The notes beneath the pieces are model-generated. The model ran no database searches and had not been told where the DNA came from. It saw only the letters and a program-made list of their open reading frames with translations. The position numbers and the translations under genes were made by a program. Shown in pieces: positions 15,088 through 23,118 of a stretch of 48,518 nucleotides of DNA (position 1 is the first letter of the stretch; each line of letters starts with the position of its first letter). The stretch comes from Deltaproteobacteria bacterium (lineage in GTDB: Bacteria > Desulfobacterota > SM23-61), in assembly GCA_016875165.1 (NCBI GenBank), contig VGSF01000028.1, positions 1 to 48,518 on the forward strand. Reading direction: 5' to 3'.

Positions 15088-15870
15088 TTACGTCACAGTC
15101 TCCAGACGGGAAGAGGATTGGGGCTTCACTCCCGTATGCACCACAGCAATGCCGTTGGTAAGTCTGTGATAGGCCACAATGGAAAAACCGATTTTTTCGA
15201 GAATGGCCGCCAACTCCTCCGGAAGGGGAAATTCCCGGATTGATTGGGAAAGATAGGTGTAGGCTTCCCTGGAGCCGGCCAGGATTTTACCAGCGCGGGG
15301 CATGAGGTGAAAGGAATAGAGGTCGTACAGCCATCTGAAGATAGGGGCGGTCGGCCTGGAAAATTCCAGGCACATCAGCCTGCCGCCGGGCTTCAAGACG
15401 CGGTGCATCTCCTCCAGGCCTTTTTCCATTTGAGACAGATTCCTTATTCCAAAACCAACCATGGCTGCATCAAACACTCCGTTAGCTATGGCCATCTGTT
15501 CGGCATCTCCCTGAATAAACTGCACCCTATCGGAAAACGAAGCTCTAATTACTTTGGTTTTACCCGCTTCCATCATGGCCCGGTTGATGTCGTATAAAAT
15601 AACCCGGCCCTGGGGGCCGATGGTCGCTGCTGCTAACATAGATAGGTCCGCAGTCCCGCCGCATACGTCAATGATGCGATCCCCGGTTTTTAATCCTAAT
15701 TCCCTGAGAGCTTTTCTTTTCCAGTAATGATGAAGGCCAAAACTCAGGAGGGAATTCATCAGGTCGTACTTGGAAGCGATGGAATTGAAATGCCGCGGGA
15801 CAATTTTGGCTTTTTCTTCCGTTAAATTCCTTGGAAGTTGGTTTGTTCTTTTATTTCCAGGGGATTTCAT
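15088..15870 (-). CDS. ubiE: Demethylmenaquinone/ubiquinone C-methyltransferase
   Basis: 260 residues of the UbiE/MenG family (class I SAM methyltransferase), last or near-last step of quinone synthesis. Motifs: FNSIASKYDLMNSLLSFGLH, the SAM loop DVCGGTADLS near residue 70, GDAEQM, FDAAMVGFGIRNL and RVLKPGGRLMCLEFSRP. Start chosen at ATG 15870, preceded by AGGAG, because the longer open frame to 16131 runs through repeat copy C and encodes no family sequence. In an anaerobe menaquinone is the likely product (inference). Confidence 0.93.
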   Translation of the reverse strand: MKSPGNKRTNQLPRNLTEEKAKIVPRHFNSIASKYDLMNSLLSFGLHHYWKRKALRELGLKTGDRIIDVCGGTADLSMLAAATIGPQGRVILYDINRAMMEAGKTKVIRASFSDRVQFIQGDAEQMAIANGVFDAAMVGFGIRNLSQMEKGLEEMHRVLKPGGRLMCLEFSRPTAPIFRWLYDLYSFHLMPRAGKILAGSREAYTYLSQSIREFPLPEELAAILEKIGFSIVAYHRLTNGIAVVHTGVKPQSSSRLETVT

Positions 15871-15891
15871 CAAACTCCTAAAATAGGCAAA

Positions 15892-16160
15892 TCGTAACAC
15901 TTTAGCTCTTTGAAAAGAGGTTGGGCGTAGGGGCCGAGGGAATCCATGGCCCGGGGGCCTGGGCGGTCCGCTTGGAATCATGAGGCGCTGATTTCTTCGA
16001 GGGTGGGGCGGGGAAAACGCCCCCGCCTCCTCCGGCGGAAACGCGCGGAGTTCATCTTGGCCAAGCGGAAACCCAACCGATGCTTCCGGCGCGTTCCGCC
16101 CAGACCCCCGGGCCTCAACAAAGGCGGTCAAGCCATTTTTTCAAACCGCTAAACTGATAC
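15892..16160 (+). repeat. 265-bp structured element, copy C
   Basis: Left end CGTAACACTTTAGCTCTTTG, right end CTAAACTGATAC. Inner stem arms GGCCCGGGGGCCTGGGCGG and CCGCCCAGACCCCCGGGCC. Lies 22 bp upstream of the ubiE start and contains the TAG stop of the convergently placed upstream gene (acyl-CoA synthetase alpha-type) within its right end. Confidence 0.9.
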
Positions 16161-17552
16161 ATCAAATCTAGATTTATGGCTCAAGCGATAGAGAGCAGAG
16201 AGGGTTTTGGCCGCAGCTTCCGGAGTGTTCACCGTTGCGATGGAATCTCCACAAAGGCCCCGGACTTGATCCAACCACTCCTTGCTTCCCAGCAGCACAG
16301 CTACTACAGGTTTCCCCTCGATTTTTTGTCGCAAGGCCTGCCAGTCTCCAATCAAAGCCGTGACATTAACTCCGAGGCGTATCCAGATTTCAATGGCGGC
16401 ATAGGGGATGACCGGGATGAGGATAAATCCGTCAGGGTTGGGGTCGGAAAATATCGTACCTAAAGCAAGGGGGAAAATTCCGCTCGGACCAACGTCGAGA
16501 GGGTTTTTAACGTTTGCCCAGTCCGGAGCATTCTCATAGATTTTTTTGATAGTTTCCGAACTCCAGGAAGCCAGCTCCATTTTTTCGGAGTAGAGGGCAT
16601 CCGCGGTCATTGCTCCCAGCGATCCGGAGGTGGTGAGGATGCCAATTTTTCTTCCTTTCATTGGAGGCTGGGTGGAGAAGACCCTGGCCATTTCAATCAT
16701 CTCCAAAAGGCTTAACGCCCGAATCGCTCCGGCTTGCTGAAAAGCAGCATCATAGAAAGAGTCTTCACCCGAGAGGCTCGCCGTATGGGAAAGCGTGGCT
16801 TGCCGGCCAAGGGGGGTACGGCCGCTTTTAAGGATGATAACGGGCTTTTGTCTGCAAGATCTTTGAAGAGCATTTAAAAATCTACGGCCGTCTTTGACAC
16901 CTTCTTCATAGATCAAAATAACCTTGGTTTTCGGGTCTGCGGTAAAATATTCTAAAAAATCCGCTTCATCCAGGTCTATTTTATTGCCTAACGTGGCCAC
17001 TTTACTTATTTTAAGGCCGACTTCAGGCAGATGATCGAGAAGAATGTTTCCAAAAACCCCGCTTTGGGCAATAATAGCCACTGGCCCGGGTTCCAGCGCT
17101 CGGTCCATAATTTCAATAGTGGCAAAATGATTGTCCGTATTGACTACTCCCACGCAGTTTGGGCCGAGCAGGCGGATTCCATATTCACGGGCTGTTTCCA
17201 ATAGCGCATCCTGTCTTTTTTGGCCCTCCTCGCCAATTTCGGCGAAGCCAGCGCTTTCGATGACCACTGCCCGGATTCCTTTTTTGCCCAGCTCAACCAG
17301 TACTTCTTGCACCTTGGGAGCGGGAACAATCACCACGGCCAGGTCTATTCCCTGCGGGAGTTCGGAGATAGTGCGGTAAACTTCACGGCCCTGGAGCTGT
17401 CCTCCTTTAGGGTTTACCAAATAGGCTCGATCCAGCCAGCCATTTTTTCCCCAAAAACGAGGGATTCCATGGCCGAATCCAGGTGTGTTAGTGGCCCCAA
17501 TAAGGGCTAAGGACTTAGGCCGAAAAAATTTTTCTAAAATCTCATTTTCCAC
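16149..17552 (-). CDS. Acyl-CoA synthetase (NDP-forming) alpha-type protein
   Basis: 467 residues. Amino-terminal CoA-binding domain (LALIGATNTPGFGHGIP near residue 15; LLGPNCVGVVNT near 129), then succinyl-CoA-ligase-like domains with GPVAIIAQSGVFG and the phospho-His loop ATLSHTASLSGED near residue 254. This is the alpha half of ADP-forming acetyl-CoA synthetase; it forms the acyl-CoA and phospho-His, but the ATP-grasp beta half is absent from this protein and its neighbours. GTG start with GGGGAA upstream. The TAG stop and last codons are supplied by repeat copy C. It might pair with a distant beta subunit. Confidence 0.85.
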   Translation of the reverse strand: MENEILEKFFRPKSLALIGATNTPGFGHGIPRFWGKNGWLDRAYLVNPKGGQLQGREVYRTISELPQGIDLAVVIVPAPKVQEVLVELGKKGIRAVVIESAGFAEIGEEGQKRQDALLETAREYGIRLLGPNCVGVVNTDNHFATIEIMDRALEPGPVAIIAQSGVFGNILLDHLPEVGLKISKVATLGNKIDLDEADFLEYFTADPKTKVILIYEEGVKDGRRFLNALQRSCRQKPVIILKSGRTPLGRQATLSHTASLSGEDSFYDAAFQQAGAIRALSLLEMIEMARVFSTQPPMKGRKIGILTTSGSLGAMTADALYSEKMELASWSSETIKKIYENAPDWANVKNPLDVGPSGIFPLALGTIFSDPNPDGFILIPVIPYAAIEIWIRLGVNVTALIGDWQALRQKIEGKPVVAVLLGSKEWLDQVRGLCGDSIATVNTPEAAAKTLSALYRLSHKSRFDVSV

Positions 17553-17634
17553 TGATTATTCCCCTTTTTTCGATTTTCTAACCCGACATAACCGGCAAAA
17601 AGTACTAAAGACAAAAATCTTAAACCTTAATATT

Positions 17635-17896
17635 GATGGAGTTGTAAAAAGTCCTAAAAGTGGAGCTTCTTGCAAAAGTCCGTAATTTACCCTTCGACAG
17701 GCTCAGGGTGAACGGTTCGCTCAGGACAAGCTTGTCGAACCACAAAAAAATACTTTTGCAAGAGGCTCAGTGGTCATTGCAAGCGGAGCGAGGCAATCTC
17801 GTTTTTATAAGTGCCTGAAAATACAAGATTGCTTCGTCATTCCGCAAATGCGGAACTCCTCGCAATGACAAGAACATTACTTTTTACGAATTCATC
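17635..17896 (+). repeat. Compound palindromic element: TIR type 1 enclosing a TIR type 2 element and a GTCATTGC palindrome
   Basis: Outer arms GATGGAGTTGTAAAAAGTC and ACTTTTTACGAATTCATC. Inside, a complete type 2 element at 17663-17768, then a palindrome from GTCATTGCAAGCG to CGCAATGAC (17772-17870). This is nesting of one repeat in another. Confidence 0.8.
17663..17768 (+). repeat. Nested TIR type 2 element with CTTCGACAGGCTCAGG core
   Basis: Arms GAGCTTCTTGCAAAAGT and ACTTTTGCAAGAGGCTC; inner part is the inverse complement of sequence at 9646-9836. Confidence 0.8.
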
Positions 17897-17902
17897 TTGG
17901 TT

Positions 17903-18035
17903 GATGGCTTCGTAAAAAATCGTCACTCCGGTGAAAACCGGAGTCCAGAGAACTTATAACTATTTGAAAAAACTGGATTCCGGCTTTCGCCGGAATGACG
18001 GAAAAGGGCATTTTCAGACTTTTTACGAGATCATC
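17903..18035 (+). repeat. TIR type 1 element with GTCACTCCGG/CCGGAATGAC palindrome
   Basis: Arms GATGGCTTCGTAAAAA and GACTTTTTACGAGATCATC, inside them GTCACTCCGGTGAAAACCGG and TTCCGGCTTTCGCCGGAATG. Confidence 0.8.
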
Positions 18036-18170
18036 TTGTTTGGAACATTTGGATTTTGAACCTTTGTATTTGTTTAGGATTTCGCGCTTCGGATTTATGA
18101 TTTTCCTCAAGCCCTTTCTTTGTTCAAAGTGCTTTCCTGCCAACTTGCCCATTACTTTCTTTGTAAGCGC

Positions 18171-19043
18171 CTAAAGTCCCCGCAGGGATTCCGGGCGCAG
18201 GCGGGAGGTGTCTCCGGAGCTTATTACTTGGTGAATTAAATTTACGACTGCTTCCTTATCCCTGGGTAAGCGGGCCTTGATGGGCAGATAATTGGAAGCG
18301 TGATTGGCAGTGAAGTAACACTGGTTGAATTGGGAATGGGAGATGATCATTCCTAATTCCTCAAGTAATTGAAAAGGGGAGGGGAGCTTAAAACGCCCAG
18401 CTTCCATATCTTCGTGCAATGGAGTTCCGGGGACAACCATCAAAGTCAAGGCGCTGGCAAAATCCGGGTCGATGTCTGAAAGAATTTTTGCCGTTGCCAG
18501 AGCATGCTCCTTCCCATATTTTACTCCTCCCAACCCCAGAAGAACGGTGGCCGAAAGAGTAATCCCGGCCTCTTTCACCCTTTTTCCAGCTTCGACCATC
18601 TGCTCGTAGGATGCGCCCTTGCCCACTTTTTCCAGAAGAGCCGGATCTCCTGTTTCCACTCCGAGATAGATGATTCCTAACTTCCGTTCTTTCAACGCTT
18701 TGAGTTCATCCACGCTCTTGCGCAGTATGCTCTTGGCGTTGCCGTAAATACCCACCCGGCGCAGGCCGCGGATTTTTTCGGTAAGATATTCCAGGATAGT
18801 TAAGAGTTTGGGCTGGGGGATAATCAGGGCATCGCCGTCGGCCAGAAACACTTTCCGGAACGGCCCGTAGGGAGCCACTTCGTCAATTTCCGCTTTGATG
18901 GCCCCCAGGTCTTTGATGCGGAACCTGCGGCCTTTGTAAGTCGGACAAAAGGCGCACCGGTTGTGCGAGCAGCCCAGGGTAACCTGCAAGATTAAGCTTT
19001 CCGCCTCGCTGGGAGGGCGGATGACAATTCCTTCGTAATCCAT
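18171..19043 (-). CDS. Radical SAM protein
   Basis: 290 residues. The cluster motif is C25-x4-C30-x2-C33 in LGCSHNRCAFCPTYKG, a known variant spacing in this subfamily; it binds [4Fe-4S] and SAM. Followed by VFLADGDALIIPQ, GIIYLGVETGDP and SATVLLGLGGVKY, the usual strands of an Elp3/HemN-like barrel. The last 50 residues are specific to this subfamily (coproporphyrinogen-oxidase-like annotation is common but unproven). Substrate unknown. Directly precedes nothing on its strand; the upstream patatin gene ends 33 bp before it. Confidence 0.88.
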   Translation of the reverse strand: MDYEGIVIRPPSEAESLILQVTLGCSHNRCAFCPTYKGRRFRIKDLGAIKAEIDEVAPYGPFRKVFLADGDALIIPQPKLLTILEYLTEKIRGLRRVGIYGNAKSILRKSVDELKALKERKLGIIYLGVETGDPALLEKVGKGASYEQMVEAGKRVKEAGITLSATVLLGLGGVKYGKEHALATAKILSDIDPDFASALTLMVVPGTPLHEDMEAGRFKLPSPFQLLEELGMIISHSQFNQCYFTANHASNYLPIKARLPRDKEAVVNLIHQVISSGDTSRLRPESLRGL

Positions 19044-19076
19044 ATCTTTTGAAACCTCAATTCCAATATTCCTGAT

Positions 19077-19994
19077 TTATTGCAACTTTCCTTCTGCTTT
19101 CAGTTTCTCGATGATTTCTTTTATTTTCGGCAAGGCCTCGGCGGCAGCTTTTTCTCCCTCAAGAATAGCCTCATGCCTTTTGGAAAAATCACTGGAGCCG
19201 ATATGGCCCACTTTCGGTTTTATGACCACATCAGCTTTCGCGCATTGAATGGCTGCCAGCCTTGAATACATGATGTTGACCGATTGCAAAAGGGTTTCGA
19301 TGGTACCCTGGGGTTTTGCGGCTCCGACATCAGAAGAGATGTCAACGGCGATGACGATGTCGGCCCCGTATTGCTTCGCTGCTTCAACGGCCACCGGGCT
19401 GACCACTCCGCCATCCACGTACATCCGGTCTCCAATTTTAACGGGCCTAAACACTCCCGGCACTGAACAGCTCGCCCTCACAGCCGCTCCAGTGTTCCCT
19501 TTTCCGAAAATGACCTCCTGACCATTTTGAATATCCGTGGCCACGGCATAAAAAGGAATATTCAATTTTTCCAGGGGGGTGTTTTTCAAGGTCTTGTTCA
19601 CATATTCGGCAAGCTTTAACCCCTGAATGAACCCATTGTCCGGAACGATGAAATCTATGAGGTCCCCTTTTTCAACAGTAAGAGCCAGCCCCTGAAGTTG
19701 AAAGGCGTTATAGCCATAGGCATAGAAGCTTCCCACAAAACTGCCGACACTTGTTCCCACGATCATATGGATGGGGATTTTATGGGCCTCCAAAACTTTC
19801 AGAACACCGATATGGGCAAAACCTTTGGCCGCTCCCGCCCCTAATACCAAGGCAACCTTCGCTGGCTTGGGCGGGGGAGGGGGCGGAGCGGGCGGAGGTT
19901 GAATTTCCCGGTGGGCGCATGAGGCCGCTATGAATATGAATAACGCGAACAAGAAAATTAATTTATTTGGGCGATATTTGCTATTGGCAATCAC
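19077..19994 (-). CDS. Patatin-like phospholipase lipoprotein
   Basis: 305 residues. Signal peptide with lipoprotein Cys at C26 (IAASC), then a proline-rich linker, then a patatin fold: oxyanion loop LGAGAAKGFAHIG, nucleophile S82 in GTSVG, and Asp194 in VDGG, the complete Ser-Asp dyad. It would hydrolyse acyl esters of phospholipids at the cell envelope. Start is GTG with GGAGG 5-6 bases upstream. Resembles RssA/YlbK-like proteins. Probably co-transcribed with the downstream radical SAM gene. Confidence 0.9.
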   Translation of the reverse strand: MIANSKYRPNKLIFLFALFIFIAASCAHREIQPPPAPPPPPPKPAKVALVLGAGAAKGFAHIGVLKVLEAHKIPIHMIVGTSVGSFVGSFYAYGYNAFQLQGLALTVEKGDLIDFIVPDNGFIQGLKLAEYVNKTLKNTPLEKLNIPFYAVATDIQNGQEVIFGKGNTGAAVRASCSVPGVFRPVKIGDRMYVDGGVVSPVAVEAAKQYGADIVIAVDISSDVGAAKPQGTIETLLQSVNIMYSRLAAIQCAKADVVIKPKVGHIGSSDFSKRHEAILEGEKAAAEALPKIKEIIEKLKAEGKLQ

Positions 19995-20034
19995 TTTGTC
20001 CTCCGGCCATGTTTAAAAAAATCAGCTTATATTT

Positions 20035-20177
20035 GAGGCTCTTGCAAAACTCTTGAAAAGTAGAGGAAATCGTCATTCCGGGCAAGCGAAGCGCGACCCG
20101 GAATCCAGATTTTTCAGGCTTCTCTGGATTCCCGCTTTCGCGGGAATGATGGTGTTTAGGACTTTTTCAAGAGTCTC
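20035..20177 (+). repeat. TIR type 2 element with GTCATTCCGGG palindrome
   Basis: Arms GAGGCTCTTGCAAAACTC and TTTTTCAAGAGTCTC; inner palindrome GTCATTCCGGGCAAGCG ... GCGGGAATGAT. The same type 2 arms carry a different inner palindrome at 9646, and the same inner palindrome sits in other arms at 22095. Confidence 0.8.
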
Positions 20178-20357
20178 AGATATTTCAGGTTATATTTTAC
20201 ACCAAACAAAGGGGGGAAGGAATAGGCGATTTATGCTCTTTTTATTTGAAAAAAAAAGTTTTAGGTATAATAATACGTTAATCTTAATTATCCTCCCCTT
20301 CCGGGAAGAGAAGGGGAACAATCATGATTATTCTCAGGAATTAATGGAGGTTTGAGA

Positions 20358-21263
20358 ATGGGAAGCGGAATTAACCGGGTTGTGTTAGTTAAAACCGATG
20401 ATCGAAGGCAAGGTGTAAGGGCCTCGATAAAAGCGTTGAAAATAAATCCAGTAAAGGGCAAGGATGTCCTCATTAAACCCAATTTCAACACTGCTGATCC
20501 GGTCCCCGGGTCCACCCATAACGATACGCTGATAGCCCTGGTGGAAGAAACGTGGAAAATGGGCGCAAAATCGGTCAGCCTGGGAGAACGAAGTTTTCCG
20601 CTCACCCGTGAGGTTATGAAGCAAAAGGGCATTTTACCCATATTGCAGAAGATGGATGTTCGGGTGATTGACTTTGACGACTTAAAAGAAAAAGACTGGG
20701 TCGAGTTCAAACCGGAGAAAAGCCATTGGGTAAAAGGATTTCGAATTGCCCGGCCCATACTGGAATCAGAATGCCTGATTTCCACCTGCTGCCTGAAGAC
20801 CCATCAGTTCGGGGGGGTTTTCACCATGTCCCTGAAACTCCATGTGGGCGTGCTTCCCACTTCACGTCATGGTTACGAATACATGCGCCAGCTTCATAGC
20901 TCACCTCATCAGCGGAAGATGATTGCCGAGATCAACATGCCTTTTCGACCCCAAATCGTTGTCCTTGACGGGATCGAAGCTTTTGTGGATGGCGGCCCGG
21001 CAACGGGAAAGCGAGCCCGGGGAGAAGTTTTCCTGGCTTCGACCGATCGCGTGGCCATCGACGCCACCGGGGTGGCCATCCTGAAGCTTATGGGGAGCAA
21101 TGAAAACATCATGAAGCCCAAAATATTCGAACAGGAGCAAATTTTTAGGGCCGGCGAACTCGGTTTGGGGGCCGCTTCCCCTTCCGAAATCGAATTGATT
21201 CCAGGCGATAAAACGAGTCAGGAATACCGGAATCAAGTTGCCGAGATCCTGAAGAAGGGTTGA
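20358..21263 (+). CDS. DUF362 domain protein
   Basis: 301 residues matching DUF362 over its whole length: KGKDVLIKPNFNTADP at the start, ESECLISTCCLKTH, SLKLHVGVLP and VVLDGIEAFVDGGPATG, then ASTDRVAIDATGVAILK. Many homologues end with a ferredoxin domain; this one has none. Function unknown; often seen beside Fe-S and redox genes in anaerobes. Start ATG 20358 has GGAGG at the right distance; a TTG two codons earlier is too close. A TATAAT at 20266-20271 may mark the promoter, with weak -35. Followed after 3 bp by the Cys-rich gene. Confidence 0.88.
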   Translation: MGSGINRVVLVKTDDRRQGVRASIKALKINPVKGKDVLIKPNFNTADPVPGSTHNDTLIALVEETWKMGAKSVSLGERSFPLTREVMKQKGILPILQKMDVRVIDFDDLKEKDWVEFKPEKSHWVKGFRIARPILESECLISTCCLKTHQFGGVFTMSLKLHVGVLPTSRHGYEYMRQLHSSPHQRKMIAEINMPFRPQIVVLDGIEAFVDGGPATGKRARGEVFLASTDRVAIDATGVAILKLMGSNENIMKPKIFEQEQIFRAGELGLGAASPSEIELIPGDKTSQEYRNQVAEILKKG

Positions 21264-21266
21264 GGA

Positions 21267-22085
21267 TTGGAAAAACCTCCTTCGTATCCTTTCCATCTCT
21301 GTCAACCGGATGCTGAAAAGTCCTGCGGGGCCTGCTGCGGCCTCTATAACCGGCGCGATCATTCCAGGAAAACCCTGATTTCCTTTCTAAGGAGAAGAAC
21401 ATCCTTGTTTTTCTCGATGGGAAAAGATATTGACTTCGATGAATACCGGCGTTTGGCGGAAATTTCAGATTCAAATCCCAAACTTTTAGAATCAATATAC
21501 AACTGTGAATTTTTGGGATTCATTGACGGGGACGATAAAAGGGTCGGCTGCCTTCTTCACCCCTCAATCCATCAAGGAGTCAATCTACGGGAATACTCTT
21601 TTTATGGGCCTGAATTGTGCGCCAGGCATTTCTGCCCCAGCTACGCCCATTTAACCGCAGTTGAACAGTCGGCGGTCTTCATGGCCTTGGACGATTGGTA
21701 TTTGTATGGCCAGGTTATCACGGACATCGACTTCGTTAAAGAGTTCTTCAGACTCGTTCAGGACCGTATGGGGGATAGCCTTCGGGCCGAGCGGTTGCAG
21801 GATCGAAGAGTGAGGAGCGCTTTGCGGGCTTTTTTCGAATTAAAGGAATCCTGGAAGTTTTGCTCACCGCACAACAGGCTGGGAAAGTATTATTTCTCCC
21901 ATTCCGAATACCAGATCGCCCGCATCGAGTATGAAAAAAGATGGAAAATAAAGCCTTCAAAATTCGATAAAATTCTGGTAAGCCTGTCTTCCGATTTCGA
22001 AAATCAAAAAGAAATTTGGGAAGCCGAAGGTTTAATTGAAGAAAAAATAGAGAAATTCATAGAAACTTATTGCTCATCTTCTTAA
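21267..22085 (+). CDS. Cys-rich putative metal- or Fe-S-binding protein (YkgJ-like)
   Basis: 272 residues from TTG 21267. The amino-terminal motif C12-x7-C20-x2-C23-C24 (KSCGACC) with later Cys in IYNCEF, VGCLLHP and ELCARHFCPSY matches the CxxCC pattern of zinc/iron-chelating YkgJ-type proteins. The C-terminal 120 residues are charged and helical with no known motif. The gene starts 3 bp after DUF362, so the two form an operon and may act together in a redox or metal-related step. Family assignment is moderate. Confidence 0.7.
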   Translation: MEKPPSYPFHLCQPDAEKSCGACCGLYNRRDHSRKTLISFLRRRTSLFFSMGKDIDFDEYRRLAEISDSNPKLLESIYNCEFLGFIDGDDKRVGCLLHPSIHQGVNLREYSFYGPELCARHFCPSYAHLTAVEQSAVFMALDDWYLYGQVITDIDFVKEFFRLVQDRMGDSLRAERLQDRRVRSALRAFFELKESWKFCSPHNRLGKYYFSHSEYQIARIEYEKRWKIKPSKFDKILVSLSSDFENQKEIWEAEGLIEEKIEKFIETYCSSS

Positions 22086-22094
22086 ATCAAGAAG

Positions 22095-22227
22095 GATGGA
22101 TTCGTAAAAAATTTATTTTGTCCCATTTTCGTCATTCCTGCGAAAGCGGGAATCCAGTTATTTCAAGCAGTTCTGGACTCCTGCTATCGCAGGAGTGACG
22201 GCTTTTCCGACTTTTTACGAGATCATC
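22095..22227 (+). repeat. TIR type 1 element with GTCATTCCTGCGA palindrome
   Basis: Arms GATGGATTCGTAAAAAA and GACTTTTTACGAGATCATC, inner palindrome GTCATTCCTGCGAAAGCGGG ... TCGCAGGAGTGACG. Confidence 0.8.
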
Positions 22228-22316
22228 AAGAAGGGATAATCAGGAGAATAAGGAAAAATTAAGCGGGAGTTGTGATTATAGTGAACGGCTTAAATAAGTT
22301 GACATCCAGGGAAAGG

Positions 22317-22380
22317 GTCATTGCGAACGAAGTGAAGCAATCTCATGAGATTGCCGTGTCGCTTCGCTCCTGGCAATGAC
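22317..22380 (+). repeat. Free-standing GTCATTGC palindrome
   Basis: GTCATTGCGAACGAAG to CTCCTGGCAATGAC, 64 bp, the same inner palindrome as in 9344 and 17635 but without outer arms. Confidence 0.75.
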
Positions 22381-22476
22381 AACTTTCTTTTGACGTTTAC
22401 CATAATTGGGGTTTTCCGCATCCTGATAATATCCTGAAGGAAAGCGAATGGGTCAGGAGATAGAAAGGAGAAAAAT

Positions 22477-23007
22477 ATGCCGGCGAAAACAGAAGAAAGA
22501 ATCCAAGCTCTGGAAGTTGCCCTTAACAATGAATCAAGGGAGAGGGATTTCTACCTGAAAAACAAAGAGCGAACAAAGAATCCCCATGGCCAATCAATGT
22601 TTGCATCCATTGCCAGCGACGAAGATGAACACTATCATCGTATCCTGGAACTGCACAAACGGCTGCAAAAAGACGGTAAATGGCCCGAGACAGTTCCCAT
22701 CCAGGTGAAGGGAACGGAGGTGAAAGCCATTATCCGGAAGCTAATTGATTCGGTGGACACCTCATCCAAGGCGGACATGGATGACCTGGAGGCGGTGAAA
22801 ATGGCCATCGACTTTGAGAGCAAAGGCGAAAAATATTATGGCGACCTGGCCCAAAGCGCCGCAGACCCGGTGGAGAAAAGTTTTTACGAGCTGCTTTCTT
22901 CCATCGAAAGGGAACATCGGCTCTCTTTACAGGATACGTTTGAATATTTTCAGGACCCTGCCGGCTGGCACCGGATCAAAGAAAAGCACCACATCGACGG
23001 GGCTTGA
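22477..23007 (+). CDS. Rubrerythrin-like ferritin-fold diiron protein
   Basis: 176 residues of a four-helix bundle. Glu/His ligands expected at NNESRERDFY (helix 1), SDEDEHYHRI (helix 2), DFESKGEKYY (helix 3) and SIEREHRLSL (helix 4), in the ferritin-like order Glu ... ExxH twice. There is no C-terminal rubredoxin domain. Such proteins reduce peroxide or store iron, consistent with oxidative-stress defence in an anaerobe. ATG preceded by AAAGGAG. Stands alone; a strong hairpin follows. Confidence 0.9.
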   Translation: MPAKTEERIQALEVALNNESRERDFYLKNKERTKNPHGQSMFASIASDEDEHYHRILELHKRLQKDGKWPETVPIQVKGTEVKAIIRKLIDSVDTSSKADMDDLEAVKMAIDFESKGEKYYGDLAQSAADPVEKSFYELLSSIEREHRLSLQDTFEYFQDPAGWHRIKEKHHIDGA

Positions 23008-23062
23008 AAAAAGCCGCGGATATTTTCAGGTAAAACGCAAGAATTCTCTTCCAAGAACCTTT

Positions 23063-23104
23063 ACCCCGTTAGAAATAATGCCCCGCTGGAATTTCTAACG
23101 GGGT
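23063..23104. terminator. 14-bp perfect hairpin between convergent genes
   Basis: ACCCCGTTAGAAAT and ATTTCTAACGGGGT form a perfect 14-bp stem around a 14-base loop. It lies between the + rubrerythrin-like gene and the - DUF401 gene and could terminate both. No U-run follows on +, so a factor-independent role is not certain. Confidence 0.6.
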
Positions 23105-23118
23105 TTACGGCGATCCTG

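Noticed and set aside
15871..16131. Extended 5' end of ubiE
   Set aside because: The extension reads through repeat copy C; the ATG at 15870 has a proper SD and matches the family start.
17892..18152. 86-codon minus-strand frame
   Set aside because: Most of it is the TIR type 1 element; the remainder has no family match.
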